64,000 nt of DNA from Thermococcus sp. 2319x1. GTDB taxonomy: Archaea; Methanobacteriota_B; Thermococci; Thermococcales; Thermococcaceae. The notes under the pieces are model-generated. The model did not search any database, had not been told where the DNA came from, and saw nothing but the letters and a program-made list of their open reading frames with translations. Positions 1 to 9,587 of the stretch are shown here, piece by piece. The position numbers and the translations under genes were made by a program. The DNA lies in the NCBI RefSeq assembly GCF_001484685.1, contig NZ_CP012200.1, positions 738,321 through 802,320 on the forward strand, in the 5' to 3' direction. Every line of letters begins with the position of its first letter. The first letter of the stretch is position 1.

Positions 1-933
1 AGATACAAAGATGTGAGCGGAGTTATTTTGGAAAGAAAGGTATTTGATAAAATGCTGGCTTTTTATGCCGCAAGGGCTGGGGCCGATGTACTTGCCAGAA
101 CTGAAGCCCTCGACGTTATCAGGGAAAATGGAGCCATAAAGGGCATAAAAGCAAAACACGAAGGCGAGCTTCTTGAGATATACGCTGATGTTATTGTGGC
201 AGCGGATGGCGTTGAAAGCACCATAGCGAGGAAAGCCGGAATAAACACCTACGCTCCTCCGCATGAGTTCGACTCCGCATATGAGTACGAAATGCTCATC
301 GAGGGATTTGATCCGGACATGATCCATCTGTGGTTTGGAAATGAAATAGCGCCGAGAGGTTATGTATGGGTCTTTCCAAAAGATGAGGACAGGGCTAACG
401 TTGGGATAGGTATAAACTCCGATAACCCAAGGACAGCCAAGTACTACCTCGACAAGTGGCTCGAAGAAAATAAGGTTCCGGCAAAGAAGCTCCTTGAAAT
501 AAACGTAGGTGTTGTTCCCGTTGGAGGGTTTGTAAAAGAACTTGCTAAAGACAACGTGGTCGTTGTGGGAGATGCCGCTAGACAGGTAAATCCCATCCAT
601 GGCGGTGGAATGGCGGAGGCCATGGAAGCTGGCACAATAGCAAGCAAGTGGATAGTAAAGGCACTTGAAGAGGAGAATCTCGAGCTTCTAAAGAACTACA
701 CAAGAGAATGGTGGGAAAAAGACGGTAAAAGGCTCGAGAGGGTTCTTAAAATCAGAAAAGCCGTGGAGAAGTTGACTGATGAAGACTTGGACGTGTTTAT
801 TCAAGTGCTAAGTGGAGCAGATGCAGAGAAAATTGCAGGTGGGGATTACTTAGAGGTCATAAAAGCCCTCCTCAAACATCCAAAAGTGCTCATGAGCAAA
901 AGAAGGATGGCACTCCTCAAGGAACTCCTGTGA
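1..933 (+). CDS. Geranylgeranyl reductase family protein (archaeal lipid saturation), 5' end outside window
   Basis: This is the C-terminal 310 or so residues of a FAD-dependent geranylgeranyl reductase. These enzymes reduce the double bonds of geranylgeranyl chains in archaeal ether lipids. The frame is open from base 1 (R-Y-K-D-V-S-G), so the GTG at 13 is internal and the start lies upstream of the window. The FAD-binding segment [20 protein letters not shown] near residue 185 is the family hallmark, with G-D-A-A-R and the N-P-x-x-G-G-G loop. Full-length members are near 390-400 residues, so about 80 N-terminal residues, including the first dinucleotide-binding motif, are missing. It is convergent with topA, 23 bp away. 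The family call is firm. The exact substrate (digeranylgeranylglycerophospholipid) is inferred from archaeal homologues. Confidence 0.85.
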   Translation, partial: RYKDVSGVILERKVFDKMLAFYAARAGADVLARTEALDVIRENGAIKGIKAKHEGELLEIYADVIVAADGVESTIARKAGINTYAPPHEFDSAYEYEMLIEGFDPDMIHLWFGNEIAPRGYVWVFPKDEDRANVGIGINSDNPRTAKYYLDKWLEENKVPAKKLLEINVGVVPVGGFVKELAKDNVVVVGDAARQVNPIHGGGMAEAMEAGTIASKWIVKALEEENLELLKNYTREWWEKDGKRLERVLKIRKAVEKLTDEDLDVFIQVLSGADAEKIAGGDYLEVIKALLKHPKVLMSKRRMALLKELL

Positions 934-956
934 TTCTAACTTTTAAGTTATAACCT

Positions 957-3116
957 CTAACTTTTACCTTTTTCCCGATTTTTGTGGCATTTCATGTCAA
1001 GACACACTTCATATTCCCTGTTGTGCTCCTTGATCTTTACTATTGGAACATTTCCGCACTCAGGGCATGTTTTTCCCGTTGGAATTATCTCGCCCCTTTG
1101 GAGAAGGGGATAAGTAACGTCACAGTTGGGCCAGTTGGAGCAGCCCACAAACCTTTTTCCTGTTTTTCTATTATATTTCACCACCAAGTCGCCGCCGCAT
1201 TTGGGACACTTTCCCACTATTATTGTCTCCATAGATTTTTTCTTTTCAAGGGACTTTTTGATGCTCTCTTCTTCTTCGGCGGTTAGTTCTTTTGTATCGG
1301 CGCTTTTCTTATTCTTTTTGTTTTTCTGGCTCTCTAAAAACGTTTCCAGAAGTTTTCTCCCTATTTCCTCCTCTTTCTTTTTGAACTCCTTTAGAATTCT
1401 TACTAAGGCCTCCTTGGATTCCTCAATGACCTTCTCCCTGCTTATTTTGTTCTGCATTATCTGTTCCATTTTTTCTTCGAACTCCCTCGTTAGTTCAACG
1501 CTTACTATATCAGGGACATTGTTTTCCAAGGCTTCTATCACCTTCATGCCGAGAGGGGTCACCTTTATCTGTTTCTTACCCTCTATGTACCCCCTTGAGT
1601 ATAATGTCTCCAGGATTTGAGCCCTCGTGGCCTTGGTTCCAATGCCCAGGTCTTCCATTTTTTTAATAACGCTTGCTGGAGAATACCTTGCCGGAGGTTT
1701 GGTTTTCTTCTTCTCCCTCTTTATCTGAATAACTTTTATTCGCTCTCCTTCCTCGAACTTTGGAAGCAGAACTTCATCAAATTTAACGTACTTGCCGTAA
1801 ATCTTCAGCCATCCCTCTTTAACTGTTCTCGAACCACTGAGGATAAAGCGGTGGCTGTTTGAGTTTATGATTACTTTCATACTCTCCCTTACGGCAGGAT
1901 CGGCAAATGCAGCTAGGAATCTTCTAACTATCAAATCGTAGAGATTTTGCTCATCTTTGCTTAGCTCTCCAGGTTTAGGTAGCTCACCGGTGGGATATAT
2001 TGCCGGATGAGCAGGATCATCTTTTTTGCCTTCTACGGGTTTTAAAACTCCCTTACCTAAAAGTTCATGGGCATGGGGCTTGTAATCCGGAATTTTGGCA
2101 AGGTTGTTGATAATCGATTCATAGTTCAAGTTTTTTGGAAGCTTTTGGGACGAGGTCCTCGGGTATGAGATGAGGGCTTTTTCATACAGGCTTTGTGCTA
2201 TGTCGAGGGTCTTCTTTGGGCTGTAACCGAAGGCAGAGTAAGCTTCCCTTTGGAGTGTTCCAAGGTCAAAGGGATGGGGAGGGTTTCTCTGCTGCTGTTT
2301 TATCTCCACTTTCTCCACAAAAGCGGGTCCCCGTTTGGCCTCCTCCACTATCTTTTTGGCCTCTTCCTCATCAAGAATGCGATCTTTTTCATAGATGGCT
2401 ATGTACTGCTGGCCGTTTTTTTCGAGAATCATTTTTATGACCCAGTAGGGCGTGGGGACGAAATTTGCTATTTCCCTTTCCCTCTCAACTAAAAACTTTA
2501 ACGTTGGTCCTTGAACTCTACCGGTGGAGAGGATTATCCATCTGCCGGCGGCTTTTCTTAGGGCCGAGCTCAATGCCCTTGAAAGGTTAACCCCCCAGTA
2601 CCAGTCAAGTACATGCCTTGCTATTCCAGCATCTGCCATTCCAAAGTTAATCGTAGGTTCCAGGTTGTACCACGCCTTTAGCAGATCTTTTTTAGTTAAG
2701 GCTGAGAATTTCATTCTCTTGGCTTTTGAAGGATCAACGCCACAGGCATATTTTAACGCCGTATACCCTATTACCTCACCTTCGGTATCGTAGTCACACG
2801 CAACGACAAACTCATCCGCTCTCTTTGCAAGCTCTCTAAGGGCTTTTATGTAATCCTTAGCGTAGCTTTTTCCCTTCTCAGCGACATAAACGGGAACCCA
2901 TTCCACATCAAAAACCGGGTAGCCGTAAGTTTTCTCCTTCGGAGCGAGAGAGAAGAGGTGTCCAACGGCTGGAGCAACTATTATTTTTTTCCCATCTCTG
3001 GTTAGCTCGTAATATGGGACTTTACCAATGGTCTTCCTTATGGGCTTCTTCTCGGCAAGGGCATAGGCTATTTTTCTGGCTACATTGGGCTTCTCTGCAA
3101 TTATGAGTGTAGTCAT
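957..3116 (-). CDS. topA: DNA topoisomerase I (type IA)
   Basis: This is a 719-residue type IA topoisomerase that relaxes negative supercoils through a 5'-phosphotyrosine intermediate. The N-terminal Toprim domain begins [17 protein letters not shown] and carries the acidic D-Y-D-T-E-G-E motif near residue 105. The catalytic tyrosine sits in the motif [14 protein letters not shown] near residue 325. The C-terminus has two zinc-ribbon-like clusters, one starting CPKCGG and one starting CPECGN. The start was chosen at the ATG at 3116 because GAGAGGG precedes it; an upstream in-frame GTG would add 21 residues that lie partly in the adjacent H/ACA RNA promoter-distal region. The last residues (NREKGKS) are basic, as is common in the family. 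Confidence 0.95.
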   Translation of the reverse strand: MTTLIIAEKPNVARKIAYALAEKKPIRKTIGKVPYYELTRDGKKIIVAPAVGHLFSLAPKEKTYGYPVFDVEWVPVYVAEKGKSYAKDYIKALRELAKRADEFVVACDYDTEGEVIGYTALKYACGVDPSKAKRMKFSALTKKDLLKAWYNLEPTINFGMADAGIARHVLDWYWGVNLSRALSSALRKAAGRWIILSTGRVQGPTLKFLVEREREIANFVPTPYWVIKMILEKNGQQYIAIYEKDRILDEEEAKKIVEEAKRGPAFVEKVEIKQQQRNPPHPFDLGTLQREAYSAFGYSPKKTLDIAQSLYEKALISYPRTSSQKLPKNLNYESIINNLAKIPDYKPHAHELLGKGVLKPVEGKKDDPAHPAIYPTGELPKPGELSKDEQNLYDLIVRRFLAAFADPAVRESMKVIINSNSHRFILSGSRTVKEGWLKIYGKYVKFDEVLLPKFEEGERIKVIQIKREKKKTKPPARYSPASVIKKMEDLGIGTKATRAQILETLYSRGYIEGKKQIKVTPLGMKVIEALENNVPDIVSVELTREFEEKMEQIMQNKISREKVIEESKEALVRILKEFKKKEEEIGRKLLETFLESQKNKKNKKSADTKELTAEEEESIKKSLEKKKSMETIIVGKCPKCGGDLVVKYNRKTGKRFVGCSNWPNCDVTYPLLQRGEIIPTGKTCPECGNVPIVKIKEHNREYEVCLDMKCHKNREKGKS

Positions 3117-3163
3117 GATATCCCTCTCAATTCCTTTGAAGGGTGATATAAGAATTTTTTGGG

Positions 3164-3331
3164 AATTGTGGGCCGGCAACGAGGCCCGCGTTCACTTTTC
3201 GCGCGGGTGAATGCACCGGCCCTGTGGGCTCGGCGTGAGCACGCTCCGCTCATAGAGCCCGATACCTTGCGGAGGCGGGTTTGACCGAGCCCATGCGAGG
3301 AGACTAATTGTCCCCCCGCTGTCGGCATTCT
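3164..3331 (-). ncRNA. Multi-hairpin H/ACA guide RNA
   Basis: This GC-rich island in an AT-rich intergenic region folds, on the minus strand, into consecutive H/ACA hairpins. The 3' hairpin has the closing stem GGGCCGG/CCGGCCC (3216-3222 with 3170-3176), an internal pocket, the upper stem CCCGCG/CGCGGG and an apical CGAAAAGUGA loop with the GA and UGA expected of a K-loop. It is followed directly by ACA (3167-3169). The middle hairpin has GGGCTCGG/CCGAGCCC (3285-3292 with 3226-3233), upper stem CTCCGC/GCGGAG and an ACA at 3223-3225. A 5' hairpin (3297-3304 with 3310-3317) lacks a clear ACA. A TATA-like TTTAA lies about 22 bp upstream of 3331. Archaeal H/ACA RNAs guide pseudouridylation of rRNA; no target could be assigned by eye. 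Three-hairpin H/ACA RNAs are known in Pyrococcus. Confidence 0.75.
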
Positions 3332-3357
3332 AAGATATGAATGGAAGGTTAAATTCT

Positions 3358-4224
3358 TTACGCTGTTGTTATTAAAATCACACCAGCAACGGCCAGTACC
3401 AGTCCCAGGATTATCTTGGCGTTTGGCGGCTCTTTTAGAACTGCTATCGCAAGAAGAGAAGATATAATGGGATTTACAGCACTTACCGGGGCAGAGATTT
3501 GGGAGCCGACTAGGCTTACAGACTTAACGAATGTGTATTGCCCAATTATCAATCCAAGCAAAGCTGCTCCCGAAAGTACCGCAACTTCCCTCCGCGTAAT
3601 TTCCCTTAGTTCCTTCGAGTATTTGGGCAAAAACACACTAATACCAAATGCGGCGAATATCATTCTAATGCCAGCTAAAGAGAGAGGAGAGACTTGAGAA
3701 GAAAGAAAATCGAGCAGTGTTATTGCAATGCTCCACGAAATGGGTGCTAAAAGGGCGAATACAAACCCCTTGGTATCTAGGTGCTCTTCAATCTCTCCCT
3801 TTCTGACGATGACAATTGCCAAAAATACGAGAAATGCCCCAATGATTATCTGAGCGTTTATACTCCTCCCTAAAAACAACCAGGCCCATAATATAGTCCA
3901 AAGGGGATAGGAGGAGGTTATGGGCACTGTTCTTGATACCCCCATCAACCTGAGGGCATTAAAGTAGAAGTAATCCCCTATTACAAAGCCAAACTGGCCG
4001 GAGATGAATGCAATCAAGAGAATCTGCCAGTTAAGGGAAGCTATCTCATAGTATCTCCCAGTAAACAAAAACAAACAAGCGTAAAAAAGTGCCGTGATAT
4101 AGAGCCTAACTATATTAACGGTGACCGCACTCTTGTTTTTCATTCCAATTTTCACTAGAACTGAAGCAGTTCCCCATCCAAATGCCGAAATAAGTGCGAG
4201 TAATGCTCCGAGTAGGGTGTTCAT
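3358..4224 (-). CDS. EamA/DMT-family membrane transporter
   Basis: This is a polytopic membrane protein of about 288 residues with roughly ten hydrophobic helices arranged as two repeats of five, the layout of the drug/metabolite transporter (EamA) superfamily. The first repeat opens LLGALLALISAFGWGTASVL and the second opens near residue 150 with FVFALLAPISWSIAITLL. The start was set at the ATG at 4224 (M-N-T-L-L-G) because a TTTTTAAG TATA box lies about 27 bp upstream, which predicts a leaderless transcript. The upstream GTG at 4242 would sit almost inside the promoter. The substrate is unknown; amino acids or metabolites are typical. Confidence 0.8.
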   Translation of the reverse strand: MNTLLGALLALISAFGWGTASVLVKIGMKNKSAVTVNIVRLYITALFYACLFLFTGRYYEIASLNWQILLIAFISGQFGFVIGDYFYFNALRLMGVSRTVPITSSYPLWTILWAWLFLGRSINAQIIIGAFLVFLAIVIVRKGEIEEHLDTKGFVFALLAPISWSIAITLLDFLSSQVSPLSLAGIRMIFAAFGISVFLPKYSKELREITRREVAVLSGAALLGLIIGQYTFVKSVSLVGSQISAPVSAVNPIISSLLAIAVLKEPPNAKIILGLVLAVAGVILITTA

Positions 4225-4319
4225 GTTTAGAGGAGAGACCACTTAACTTAAAAACTTAACGTTTCGAAAATTATCTTAGCTCCCACACCATAGAACTTAA
4301 AAATCCCGGAGGTTAAAAA

Positions 4320-4384
4320 TAAAGTAGTGATGAGCTCGGCAAATCTGAGCGTTGCTATGATGACGATCTTGAGTGCTGATCTCA
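4320..4384 (+). ncRNA. C/D box guide RNA
   Basis: The segment has the full order of an archaeal C/D sRNA: box C GTGATGA (4327-4333), box D' CTGA (4345-4348), box C' ATGATGA (4357-4363) and box D CTGA (4376-4379). The two guide spacers between them are 11-12 nt, the usual size. A TATA-like CTTAAAAAT lies about 25 bp upstream. Such RNAs direct 2'-O-methylation five bases upstream of D/D' by fibrillarin. The terminal stem is weak, which lowers confidence. The 3' end touches the stop of the convergent gene. Confidence 0.6.
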
Positions 4385-6064
4385 TCTGACCCTAATTTCG
4401 GTGTTTCTGAGCTTTATTGGGATGTTATGTTCTGCCGATACTTCTCTTATCACCTTTTCCAGGGTTATCATGATATCCTCACGTACCCTTTCGTCGGAGA
4501 CAATTCCTAGCAGTGCGCTTCTTTTGTCAAAACTTGCTTCAAGATCAACAAGTACTGTTCCATCTTTAAACTCCCAATCAAGGTTCATCCATCTAAATAC
4601 TGAATTTGGAAGCCCTATGAATTCTCTCTGCAGTCTCTTCCGCATGTCTTCCATTGCCGGTTCCACTTTGTTCTTTAACAAGGCCTCTTCAGCTTCCTTC
4701 TTCTTCTCTTCAGTTATGTAAGAGAGTTCCTCCACTCCAGCTTCTTTGAGGAGTTTTTCTATCTCTTTTTCCAGCTCTTCTTTTTTGCTCATTATCTCCT
4801 TGGCCTTGCTTGAAACTTCCTCCCCCTCCAGATAAAGCTCCACTTTGTGGACGGTCACATACTTTTTCAACGCCCTTCCGATTTCCCTTGCGTGATTCCG
4901 TAGAATTCTATTAACAACAACCTCCGCTTCCTCTTTACTAATTCCGGAAGCTTTTCCCCAGAGCATCAGGTTAATTTCATGCTCGCTTCTCCCCTTTACG
5001 TCCAGGAGCATCTTCTCGATATCAATGCCTGCACTTTGAATGTCCTTGAAGATCACTCTGGCGTAGGTGGAAAAGTAAGGCTTGACACTCTCATGTGCTT
5101 CCACTATTATGTTGCTTTCAACTTTGCGTGGGATGACAACCTCCCTTTTCTCTTCTTCCTCTTCTTCTGACTCTCCAGGAGCAGTTATTTTTGCTTGAGC
5201 GTTGCTTAAGATTGGCTTAAGTCCTGCCTTTCTCCAGACTATCGGAAGGTGCTTGTTGACGAAGTATAATACCCTTCTCTCTAAGATTTCCCTTGGGCCC
5301 TTGTCCCTCTCACTTGTTCCATGGATGTTTACGTGAAGATAGATTACTCCGGAGCCCACTTCCCCAGTTATCCCAACTCTCTCTACAGAAACTCCGTCTA
5401 AGCTTTTTATCTCCTTTAGAATCTCTTCAGCGTATTCTTGAAGAACCGGCTTGAAGATTTCCCCTCCCACCACTTTAATCTCAATTTCTGTGGCACTGGG
5501 TTTCTTTTCAATTTTTGGGACTTTTTTGAGGGGTTCCTCCTTTTTTGGAGGGACTTCTTTTTTAACCTCCTCCTGTATCTTCACTTGAGGTTTTGCTTTT
5601 GTTTCCTCTTTTTTTCTCTCAAGGGCTTTCTCTAGCAATTTCTCTTTTTCTAGTACTTCGGCACTTCCGATTTTGTTCTCCCCAAAGATTTTTTCAAGCT
5701 CAACCTTTGGAGTCGAATTGTAGATTTCCAAGTTGTCAGTTATTGAGAGCTTCAAGGATACCTCATCAAGCCCATACAAATCCACTACGAGAGGATAGTC
5801 TATTATTCTCTTCAGAGTTTCAATGCTATCGCTTCCGATTAATTTTTTCTTGGAGTTTAGGAGGTCTATCTGAGCCGCCAGGAGTTTTTTCCTATCAAGC
5901 AAAACTGTGACATAGTACTTTTCTTTTTCATCCTTTGTGAACATCTTCAGGAATAACCCGCTAAACTCCGAATTGGAGAAGGCATTGTAAATTAAATCAA
6001 GCAGTTCTTGTTTTTTGGTGCATACGACATTTTCTTCCAGTGGTGTGATATTTGGAAGCTGCAT
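4382..6064 (-). CDS. Conserved-type protein of unknown function, charged and partly coiled-coil
   Basis: This is a soluble protein of about 560 residues that I do not recognise. It shows an N-terminal alpha/beta segment (1-135), a Lys/Glu/Pro-rich linker (about 145-190), and two similar-looking alpha/beta modules. One is around 195-290, beginning EIEIKVVGGEIFKP, and one around 305-410, both with a 'VERVGITGEVGSG / IEKMLLDVKGRSEH'-type strand-turn. A coiled coil follows near 415-460, then a C-terminal beta-rich part. The duplicated module could be RNA-binding, but that is inference. The start at 6064 is preferred over 6076 because ATATATATA lies only about 10 bp before the latter and GGTGGTAG precedes 6064. 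No signal peptide or membrane segment is seen. Confidence 0.75.
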   Translation of the reverse strand: MQLPNITPLEENVVCTKKQELLDLIYNAFSNSEFSGLFLKMFTKDEKEKYYVTVLLDRKKLLAAQIDLLNSKKKLIGSDSIETLKRIIDYPLVVDLYGLDEVSLKLSITDNLEIYNSTPKVELEKIFGENKIGSAEVLEKEKLLEKALERKKEETKAKPQVKIQEEVKKEVPPKKEEPLKKVPKIEKKPSATEIEIKVVGGEIFKPVLQEYAEEILKEIKSLDGVSVERVGITGEVGSGVIYLHVNIHGTSERDKGPREILERRVLYFVNKHLPIVWRKAGLKPILSNAQAKITAPGESEEEEEEKREVVIPRKVESNIIVEAHESVKPYFSTYARVIFKDIQSAGIDIEKMLLDVKGRSEHEINLMLWGKASGISKEEAEVVVNRILRNHAREIGRALKKYVTVHKVELYLEGEEVSSKAKEIMSKKEELEKEIEKLLKEAGVEELSYITEEKKKEAEEALLKNKVEPAMEDMRKRLQREFIGLPNSVFRWMNLDWEFKDGTVLVDLEASFDKRSALLGIVSDERVREDIMITLEKVIREVSAEHNIPIKLRNTEIRVR

Positions 6065-6179
6065 CTCTACCACCATTAGATATATATATCAAAAGCTGAA
6101 TAAAGGTTTAGGGAACCACCTTAATTAAAGTCCATCTGAGCATATATTTAAACATTATTGTCCTCATAAGGTGAACACC

Positions 6180-7643
6180 ATGAGAGTTTTAATACTCGGG
6201 GGAGGAACGATAGGGAGAAGTATTGCGCAGGTGCTTAGAGGTGAATTTGACATTGTCATTGTAGAACAGGACGAGATTAGGGCAAAGTCTCTCAGTGAAA
6301 GCGGATTTCACGTTATTCATGGCGATTTCTCTTATACTGCGTCTTTGCTGAAGGCGGGCATTAATAAAACGGACCTTGTCATAATAACCACAATGGACAT
6401 AGGTAAGATAAAGAGAACAATACAGACAATTAAAAACAACAACCCAGAAGTGCCGATTTTGGTTCTTCTCCCCGATAATATAACCGCTGAAGAGCTAACA
6501 TCTCAGATAAAGGAAGAATTTGAAAATGAAGTCAAAATAGATTATGCAATCTCTCCAAGAGAAGCAATAATCAAGGCAATTGTTGAAATGGTAGAAGATA
6601 TTGGAAAAAGGAAAAATGCCATTTTACTCGCCAAGAAACTCTCAGAGATAAAACAAAAGACGGATTCACTCTTAATAGTAATGCACGATAATCCCGATCC
6701 AGATGCAATGGCCAGTGCCGCCGCCCTACAAGTTATCGCCCAAAACATGGGGTTAAAGACGACTATTGTTTATGGGGGAGAAATAACACACCATGAAAAC
6801 AGGGCTTTTGTAAACCTTCTCGGGCTGGATATGAGGAAGGTTTCTCCGGGTTCTTACGAAATTAAAAGATATTCTGCCATAGCGTTAGTTGATTGTCAGC
6901 CAAATGGAAATGTGGGCATTTTAGACAATGAGGATCTTAAGAAAGTGGAGATACTCGTTGATCACCATCAGCTTCTTCAAAATCTGGAAGAAAGGCTTCC
7001 CAAAAATGCATTTTTTGATGTTAGACCGGAAGTAAACGCTACATCCTCGATAATGGTGGAATACTTAAAACACCTCAACATAGAGGTCAATGAGATACTC
7101 GGCACCAGCCTTTTCTATGGCATCTACATAGACACAAAGAAGTTCTCAAAGCTTAACCATATCGATCTCGAGGCACTGGCCTTTTTGGCAGGAAAAGTGG
7201 ATTATGACATCTTGGAGAAGATAGAATCCCCGGACATCTCTACTGAAACCGCAGAGATCTTAGCTAGGGCAATACTGAACAGAAAAATGTACAAGAACAT
7301 CGTTATCTCAAACGTGGGCTTTATAACCAACAGAGATGCCATTCCCGAATCTGCAGACTTTCTACTTAGGCTGGAGGGGGTTAATACCGTTTTAGTCTTT
7401 GGAATAGTTGATGATAGGATTGAAATCTCTGCCAGAACAAGAGATGTGAGGATAAACGTTGGCAAGGTTCTAAAGGAGGCTTTTGGAGACATAGGCAGCG
7501 GGGGAGGGCATCCGCAATCAGGGGGGGCAAGAATTCCATTGGGGATATTTAAACTCGCCAAAGATAAGGATTCTCTCTTAAAATTGGTAGAAGAGGCGAT
7601 AACGGAGAAATTCCTGGAGGCATTGAACGCTAAAGAGGGCTAG
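6180..7643 (+). CDS. RCK (TrkA-N)-DHH-DHHA1 phosphoesterase
   Basis: This is a 487-residue fusion. Residues 1-130 form a nucleotide-binding RCK/TrkA-N fold beginning MRVLILGGGTIGRSIAQVL, with glycine-rich loop and an acidic VEQDE at the second strand end. It is followed by a DHH phosphoesterase domain with motif MHDNPDPDAMASA near residue 168 and LVDHHQ near 260. A C-terminal DHHA1 domain has GSGGGHPQSGGARI near 440. Metal-binding Asp/His residues of the DHH family are all visible, so it should be an active nanoRNase/c-di-AMP-type or RecJ-like phosphoesterase controlled by a ligand of the RCK domain. The substrate is unknown. The ATG at 6180 follows AAGGTGA. An RCK domain on a DHH enzyme is a recurrent archaeal architecture. 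Confidence 0.85.
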   Translation: MRVLILGGGTIGRSIAQVLRGEFDIVIVEQDEIRAKSLSESGFHVIHGDFSYTASLLKAGINKTDLVIITTMDIGKIKRTIQTIKNNNPEVPILVLLPDNITAEELTSQIKEEFENEVKIDYAISPREAIIKAIVEMVEDIGKRKNAILLAKKLSEIKQKTDSLLIVMHDNPDPDAMASAAALQVIAQNMGLKTTIVYGGEITHHENRAFVNLLGLDMRKVSPGSYEIKRYSAIALVDCQPNGNVGILDNEDLKKVEILVDHHQLLQNLEERLPKNAFFDVRPEVNATSSIMVEYLKHLNIEVNEILGTSLFYGIYIDTKKFSKLNHIDLEALAFLAGKVDYDILEKIESPDISTETAEILARAILNRKMYKNIVISNVGFITNRDAIPESADFLLRLEGVNTVLVFGIVDDRIEISARTRDVRINVGKVLKEAFGDIGSGGGHPQSGGARIPLGIFKLAKDKDSLLKLVEEAITEKFLEALNAKEG

Positions 7644-7849
7644 TCCTTCTTTGCTTCTATCAATATTATGTCTCCTATTGCGGTCACTCTTTCGTAGGGA
7701 ATTCCAACTTTTTCTCCCGGAAGTCCAAGCGCCAGTATTCTTCCTTCTCCCTTGTCAATCTCTATCAGCACTTCATCAACGTAACCGATGTAATATCCTC
7801 TTGTGTTGTATATCTGCTTCCCATAAAGCTTCGACAGCCTCACTAACAT
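7640..7849 (-). CDS. PRC-barrel domain protein
   Basis: This is a 69-residue single-domain PRC-barrel protein: LSKLYGKQIYNTRGYYIGYVDEVLIEI followed by the strand VGIPYERVTAIGDIILIE (split here for description). Small PRC-barrel proteins of this kind are common in Euryarchaeota; some associate with cell-division or RNA-processing proteins, but a role cannot be read from this sequence. The start at 7849 has GGTGAGC directly upstream; the ATG at 7861 would place that Shine-Dalgarno inside the gene. The stop overlaps the end of the convergent DHH gene by 4 bp. Confidence 0.85.
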   Translation of the reverse strand: MLVRLSKLYGKQIYNTRGYYIGYVDEVLIEIDKGEGRILALGLPGEKVGIPYERVTAIGDIILIEAKKD

Positions 7850-7883
7850 ATTGCTCACCATTTAAAATTGGGAGTTTCTCCTT

Positions 7884-8408
7884 TTAAATTTTCTTACTCA
7901 TCCTTGCGGTGTTTTCAAGGAAAGATTTGAGGAAAATGACCACAGTTGCAATAACAGTTCCAGCAACCCCAACGAGCACAATACTTACTGCCGATCCTTC
8001 AATTTCCGAGATTGTGGAGTTCATGAAAAGTAAATTTGCGAGTATGAATCCACCGAAATAAGCAAAAGGAACTATTGATACGTCAAGCGTGCTTTCCGCA
8101 GAAACAAGCCCCATAACAAACACAACAGCCACCAAAAGGGAGAAAGAGTAAAGCATGGAAAACTCCACTTTAAGCCAGAGGGTATAAAGGATGAGGGTTA
8201 AGAAAAACCCTACAAGGAAGGCATATCCACTTGCTCTTACTTTCCCTTTGAGAACCCCAAAACTCCCACCCAAAAACAATCCAGCAATGTAAATTGGGAG
8301 TAGGGTATTCATCCCAGTGTAGGGAGGATAAAAGAGGACTATCAGTAAAAAGCTTAGGGTCACTCCAAGGCCACCATACCCCAGAGAGGAAAAGATTTTC
8401 TCCTTCAC
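7884..8408 (-). CDS. Membrane protein of unknown function
   Basis: This is a 174-residue polytopic membrane protein with six probable transmembrane helices, starting GGLGVTLSFLLIVLFYPPY, and a short basic C-terminus (ENTARMSKKI). No family is recognised. Its ATG overlaps the stop of ribK (ATGA arrangement at 8405-8408), so it is translationally coupled to ribK in the operon translin - nfi - ribK - this gene. Coupling to a flavin gene could suggest riboflavin handling, but no sequence motif supports that. Confidence 0.65.
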   Translation of the reverse strand: MKEKIFSSLGYGGLGVTLSFLLIVLFYPPYTGMNTLLPIYIAGLFLGGSFGVLKGKVRASGYAFLVGFFLTLILYTLWLKVEFSMLYSFSLLVAVVFVMGLVSAESTLDVSIVPFAYFGGFILANLLFMNSTISEIEGSAVSIVLVGVAGTVIATVVIFLKSFLENTARMSKKI

Positions 8409-9040
8409 TTTACTACCTCCACTTTAACCTTTGAGCCATCCTTTAGATTAAGGTTATCCCTAAGGCATACGGGGGCTATTATCTCAGCAATTCTTGGAGG
8501 ATGTATTGTTCTGGAAGGAACGACTATTGCCCCTTCGATTCCATTTATCCTGACTTTGTAGGCCTTCACATCCCCGAAAGTTCTACCTCCTTTGGTGAAA
8601 CCGGGGATTGTTATGGGTTCCACGTTATAGAGGGCATCGTAGATTGTCTTTGGGAAGATTATCAGAAGATTTAGAGTCCCCGGATAAGGAGTGAAGCCGA
8701 GATACTCCTTTATTCTATCTTTGTACTGCTCCACATAATACCTCCCCTCTCCAACTCCGGAAACGACTTCTCCCAAAATATATTTCCCATACAGAATCTT
8801 CCCGATTTCATCAAATATATCCTCAAGAAGCCTTAATCCATCGGGAGTTATCTCCACAAAAGTTTTCTTTCCAGAAACTTCTCGCCTTAGATAGCCCATT
8901 TTTTCCATAGTATCGAGCTTTCTCATTACAGACTGGGGAGAAATCCCTATCTCCTTTGAAAGTTCCCTTAAGGTAATTTTAACTTTATCCCCAATAGCAC
9001 CTTTCCTGGCAAGGGAAATGAGCAGTTTAATTTCTTCCAT
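8405..9040 (-). CDS. ribK: CTP-dependent riboflavin kinase with N-terminal winged helix
   Basis: This is an archaeal riboflavin kinase (DUF120 family) that makes FMN with CTP as phosphate donor. Residues 1-85 form a winged-helix DNA-binding domain ([19 protein letters not shown]), and residues 90-210 the RibK barrel with GVGEGRYYV and YPGTLNLLI motifs and the C-terminal ARIAEIIAP-like strand. The fusion of HTH with RibK is known from Thermococcales and suggests that it also acts as a flavin-responsive repressor; regulation is inference. The start at 9040 has AAGGGTG upstream and overlaps the nfi end by 14 bp. It is about 211 residues, usual for the fused type. Confidence 0.9.
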   Translation of the reverse strand: MEEIKLLISLARKGAIGDKVKITLRELSKEIGISPQSVMRKLDTMEKMGYLRREVSGKKTFVEITPDGLRLLEDIFDEIGKILYGKYILGEVVSGVGEGRYYVEQYKDRIKEYLGFTPYPGTLNLLIIFPKTIYDALYNVEPITIPGFTKGGRTFGDVKAYKVRINGIEGAIVVPSRTIHPPRIAEIIAPVCLRDNLNLKDGSKVKVEVVK

Positions 9041-9587
9041 TTTTAGCACCCTTGGAGAGTTTGTCCGCAATTCTCAGAGGTTTAGGATAGCCGTTTTCGT
9101 TAACTATCTCAACAATCTTCTTTGCAGAGTCAAGGTCAATTAAATTACCAACACTTACATAAGCTTTTCCCACCCTTACGAAATCTTTGGTGTTGAACAA
9201 GGGACGTTTTGCAACCCCTATCGTGGGCTTGTTGATAAGCAAACCTATATGCGAAGCCAGGCCGTATCCCCTCGGATGCGCCTTTCCGTGCCCCTCCACG
9301 AGTAAGACATCAAACTCTTCACCCTTTATCAGCAGCAAAATTGGCCTTGTTTCCCTCAAGAAAAAGTAGGTGGGGATATAGGGAAAATTTACCTCCGTTT
9401 CGATAACTTTGGCTTTTACCACTTCGCAGGAAGGGAAAGAGCATAAAACAAAAGCTCCCCTCGCATGGTTACCCTTATATGATACATCAACTGCGGCAAC
9501 CCTCTTAACTTCTGAGATATCTAATGGCTTTTCTACGATTTTTCTGCTCAGCTTTCTTTGAATTTCTGCAATCTTTTTAAGGTTCAT
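9027..9587 (-). CDS. nfi: Endonuclease V (deaminated DNA repair)
   Basis: This is a 186-residue endonuclease V, which nicks DNA (or RNA) next to deoxyinosine and so counters deamination, a heavy burden at high temperature. Family motifs are visible: [18 protein letters not shown] with the first catalytic Asp, [20 protein letters not shown] with the catalytic Glu and His, and [11 protein letters not shown]. The ATG at 9587 has GAGG upstream; a TTG at 9602 is a less likely start. It overlaps the translin-family gene upstream by 11 bp and ribK downstream, indicating one operon. Confidence 0.9.
   Translation of the reverse strand: MNLKKIAEIQRKLSRKIVEKPLDISEVKRVAAVDVSYKGNHARGAFVLCSFPSCEVVKAKVIETEVNFPYIPTYFFLRETRPILLLIKGEEFDVLLVEGHGKAHPRGYGLASHIGLLINKPTIGVAKRPLFNTKDFVRVGKAYVSVGNLIDLDSAKKIVEIVNENGYPKPLRIADKLSKGAKNGRN

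Noticed and set aside
957-3100. Long plus-strand frames opposite topA
   Set aside because: Shadow frames with no start signals and low-complexity products.
3168-3330. tRNA or SRP RNA in the GC-rich island near topA
   Set aside because: No T-loop consensus, no SRP helix 8 motif; hairpin plus ACA layout explains it better.
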